Shown here: positions 4,559-5,564 of the stretch, in pieces
Layout of the letters: each line of letters opens with the position of its first letter
How positions within the stretch are numbered: the first letter of the stretch is position 1
Assembly (NCBI GenBank): GCA_015688915.1
Contig: JAATGX010000296.1
Span: 1-5,564, forward strand
DNA: 5,564 nt
Source: Desulfuromonadales bacterium
GTDB taxonomy: Bacteria > Desulfobacterota > Desulfuromonadia > Geobacterales > Pseudopelobacteraceae
Direction: 5' to 3'
Translations under genes and position numbers: made by a program
The notes under the pieces: model-generated
What the model saw: the letters and a program-made list of their open reading frames with translations, nothing else
Told to the model about the DNA's origin: nothing
Database searches by the model: none

Positions 4559-5564
4559 ATGTCCAACATTACCGTTACACTTCCCGACGGGGCCACGCGC
4601 GAGCTTTCCGCAGGGGCCACGGTAGCGGATCTGGCCGCCTCGATCGGCGCCGGTCTTGCCAAGGCTGCCATTGCCGGCAGGGTTAATGGCGATCTGGTCG
4701 ATGTGACGACTGGTCTGACCGACGGTGCCCGTGTGGAAATCGTTACCGAAAAAAGCCCCGAGGCGTTGGAGATCATCCGTCACTCCACCTCCCATCTTAT
4801 GGCCCAGGCGGTCAAGGAGCTGTTTCCCAAGGCCAAGGTGACCATTGGTCCGGCCATCGAGAGCGGTTTCTATTACGATTTTGACATGGATACCCCTTTT
4901 ACGCCCGAGGATCTGGAGCGTATCGAGGCCAGGATGGCCCAATTGGCCGCCAGCGACCAGAAGATCGAACGCAAGGTGCTCTCCAGCTCCGATGCCGTCA
5001 AGATGTTCTCCGAGATGGGGGAAGGCTACAAGGTCGAGTTGATCAACGATCTTGGCGTCGATACCGTGTCCGTCTACAGCCAGGGTACATTCGCGGACCT
5101 CTGCCGCGGTCCCCATCTCCCTTCCACCGGTCGTATCAAGGCATTCAAGCTGCTTTCCATTGCCGGGGCCTACTGGCGGGGTGATGAGAAGAACCGCATG
5201 CTGCAGCGCATTTATGGCACGGCCTTTGTCGATAGGAAGGAGTTGGAAGCCTACCTGAATCGCATTGAGGAAGCCAAGCGTCGTGACCACCGCAAGTTGG
5301 GCAGGGAATTGGATCTGTTCTCCTTCTCGGACGAGGTGGGCGCCGGTTTCGCCATCTGGCACCCCAAGGGCGCCATGCTGCGCACCATTCTCGAAGACTT
5401 CGAGCGCCGCGAACATCTCAAACGCGGCTACGACATCGTCGTTGGTCCGCAGATCCTCAAGACCGAGCTGTGGCAGCGCTCCGGCCATTACGAAAACTAC
5501 CGCGAGAACATGTACTTCACCGAGGTGGACGAGCAGAGCTTCGGCATCAAGCCGATGAACTGTC
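4559..5564 (+). CDS. thrS: Threonyl-tRNA synthetase, N-terminal part (3' truncated by window)
   Basis: ThrRS charges tRNA-Thr with threonine and clears mischarged Ser-tRNA-Thr. The 335 visible residues are a little over half of the usual length (about 640). Residues 1-63 are the TGS domain (ITVTLPDGATREL at the start). Residues about 64-240 form the editing domain, whose site is marked by HSTSH (H75 and H79) and CRGPH (C182 and H186). The class II catalytic domain begins near 243 (DHRKLGRELDLF), contains the motif 1 region (HPKGAMLRTILEDF to GYDIVVGPQI) and ends at KPMNC; C335 corresponds to the first zinc ligand that selects threonine. ATG at 4559 is preceded by AAAGGGA (4546-4552) with six-base spacing. 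The frame has no stop before the window ends. In related bacteria, infC, rpmI and rplT usually follow; that region is outside the window. No T-box leader is visible. Confidence 0.98.
   Translation, partial: MSNITVTLPDGATRELSAGATVADLAASIGAGLAKAAIAGRVNGDLVDVTTGLTDGARVEIVTEKSPEALEIIRHSTSHLMAQAVKELFPKAKVTIGPAIESGFYYDFDMDTPFTPEDLERIEARMAQLAASDQKIERKVLSSSDAVKMFSEMGEGYKVELINDLGVDTVSVYSQGTFADLCRGPHLPSTGRIKAFKLLSIAGAYWRGDEKNRMLQRIYGTAFVDRKELEAYLNRIEEAKRRDHRKLGRELDLFSFSDEVGAGFAIWHPKGAMLRTILEDFERREHLKRGYDIVVGPQILKTELWQRSGHYENYRENMYFTEVDEQSFGIKPMNC

Noticed and set aside
4401..4625. Plus-strand open frame across the tRNA
   Set aside because: It overlaps tRNA-Val completely and the thrS start, so it is not coding.
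4556..5488. Minus-strand open frame (310 codons) opposite thrS
   Set aside because: It is the reverse-strand shadow of thrS codons, which contain the ThrRS motifs HSTSH, CRGPH and KPMNC.

Overview
The window looks like a chromosomal housekeeping region from a Geobacter-type deltaproteobacterium (Desulfobacterota, Desulfuromonadales). The support is indirect. It contains a citramalate-synthase type CimA C-terminus, a very short CxxC/CxxC zinc-ribbon protein of a kind I associate with Geobacter, and a GC-rich gene set with strong Shine-Dalgarno sites and a CCA-encoding tRNA. I could not run a search, so the genus is an inference. All genes lie on the plus strand.

Layout. (1) 1-527: the last third of cimA, cut by the window's left edge. 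(2) 550-1128: a membrane-anchored SLBB plus helix-hairpin-helix protein (ComEA-like). Its early codons contain a terminator-like hairpin at 633-676. (3) 1129-1548: a 420-base stretch holding a 51-residue zinc-ribbon gene (1257-1412), an inverted repeat that can pair with its ribosome binding site, a perfect 14-bp bidirectional-type terminator (1437-1469) and a TTGACA promoter. (4) 1549-4355: a compact operon of rph (RNase PH), rdgB (dITP/XTP diphosphatase, overlapping rph by 4 bases) and rlmD (23S rRNA uracil-5 methyltransferase, TTG start 6 bases after rdgB). (5) 4356-4558: a TTGACA promoter, tRNA-Val(GAC) and a terminator hairpin, followed by a short palindrome that runs into the thrS ribosome binding site. 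(6) 4559-5564: thrS, cut by the right edge inside the catalytic domain.

Functionally, the right two-thirds concerns RNA and translation: tRNA 3'-end maturation (Rph), rRNA methylation (RlmD), a tRNA gene and an aminoacyl-tRNA synthetase, with a nucleotide-pool cleaning enzyme (RdgB) coupled to Rph. The left third ends a branched-chain amino acid gene and then holds two less well understood small genes.

I do not see a defence system, mobile element, CRISPR array or other clearly new system. The best candidates for a second look are RNA-level signals: the intragenic terminator-like hairpin at 633-676, the ribosome-binding-site hairpin in front of the zinc-ribbon gene, and the structured leader of thrS.
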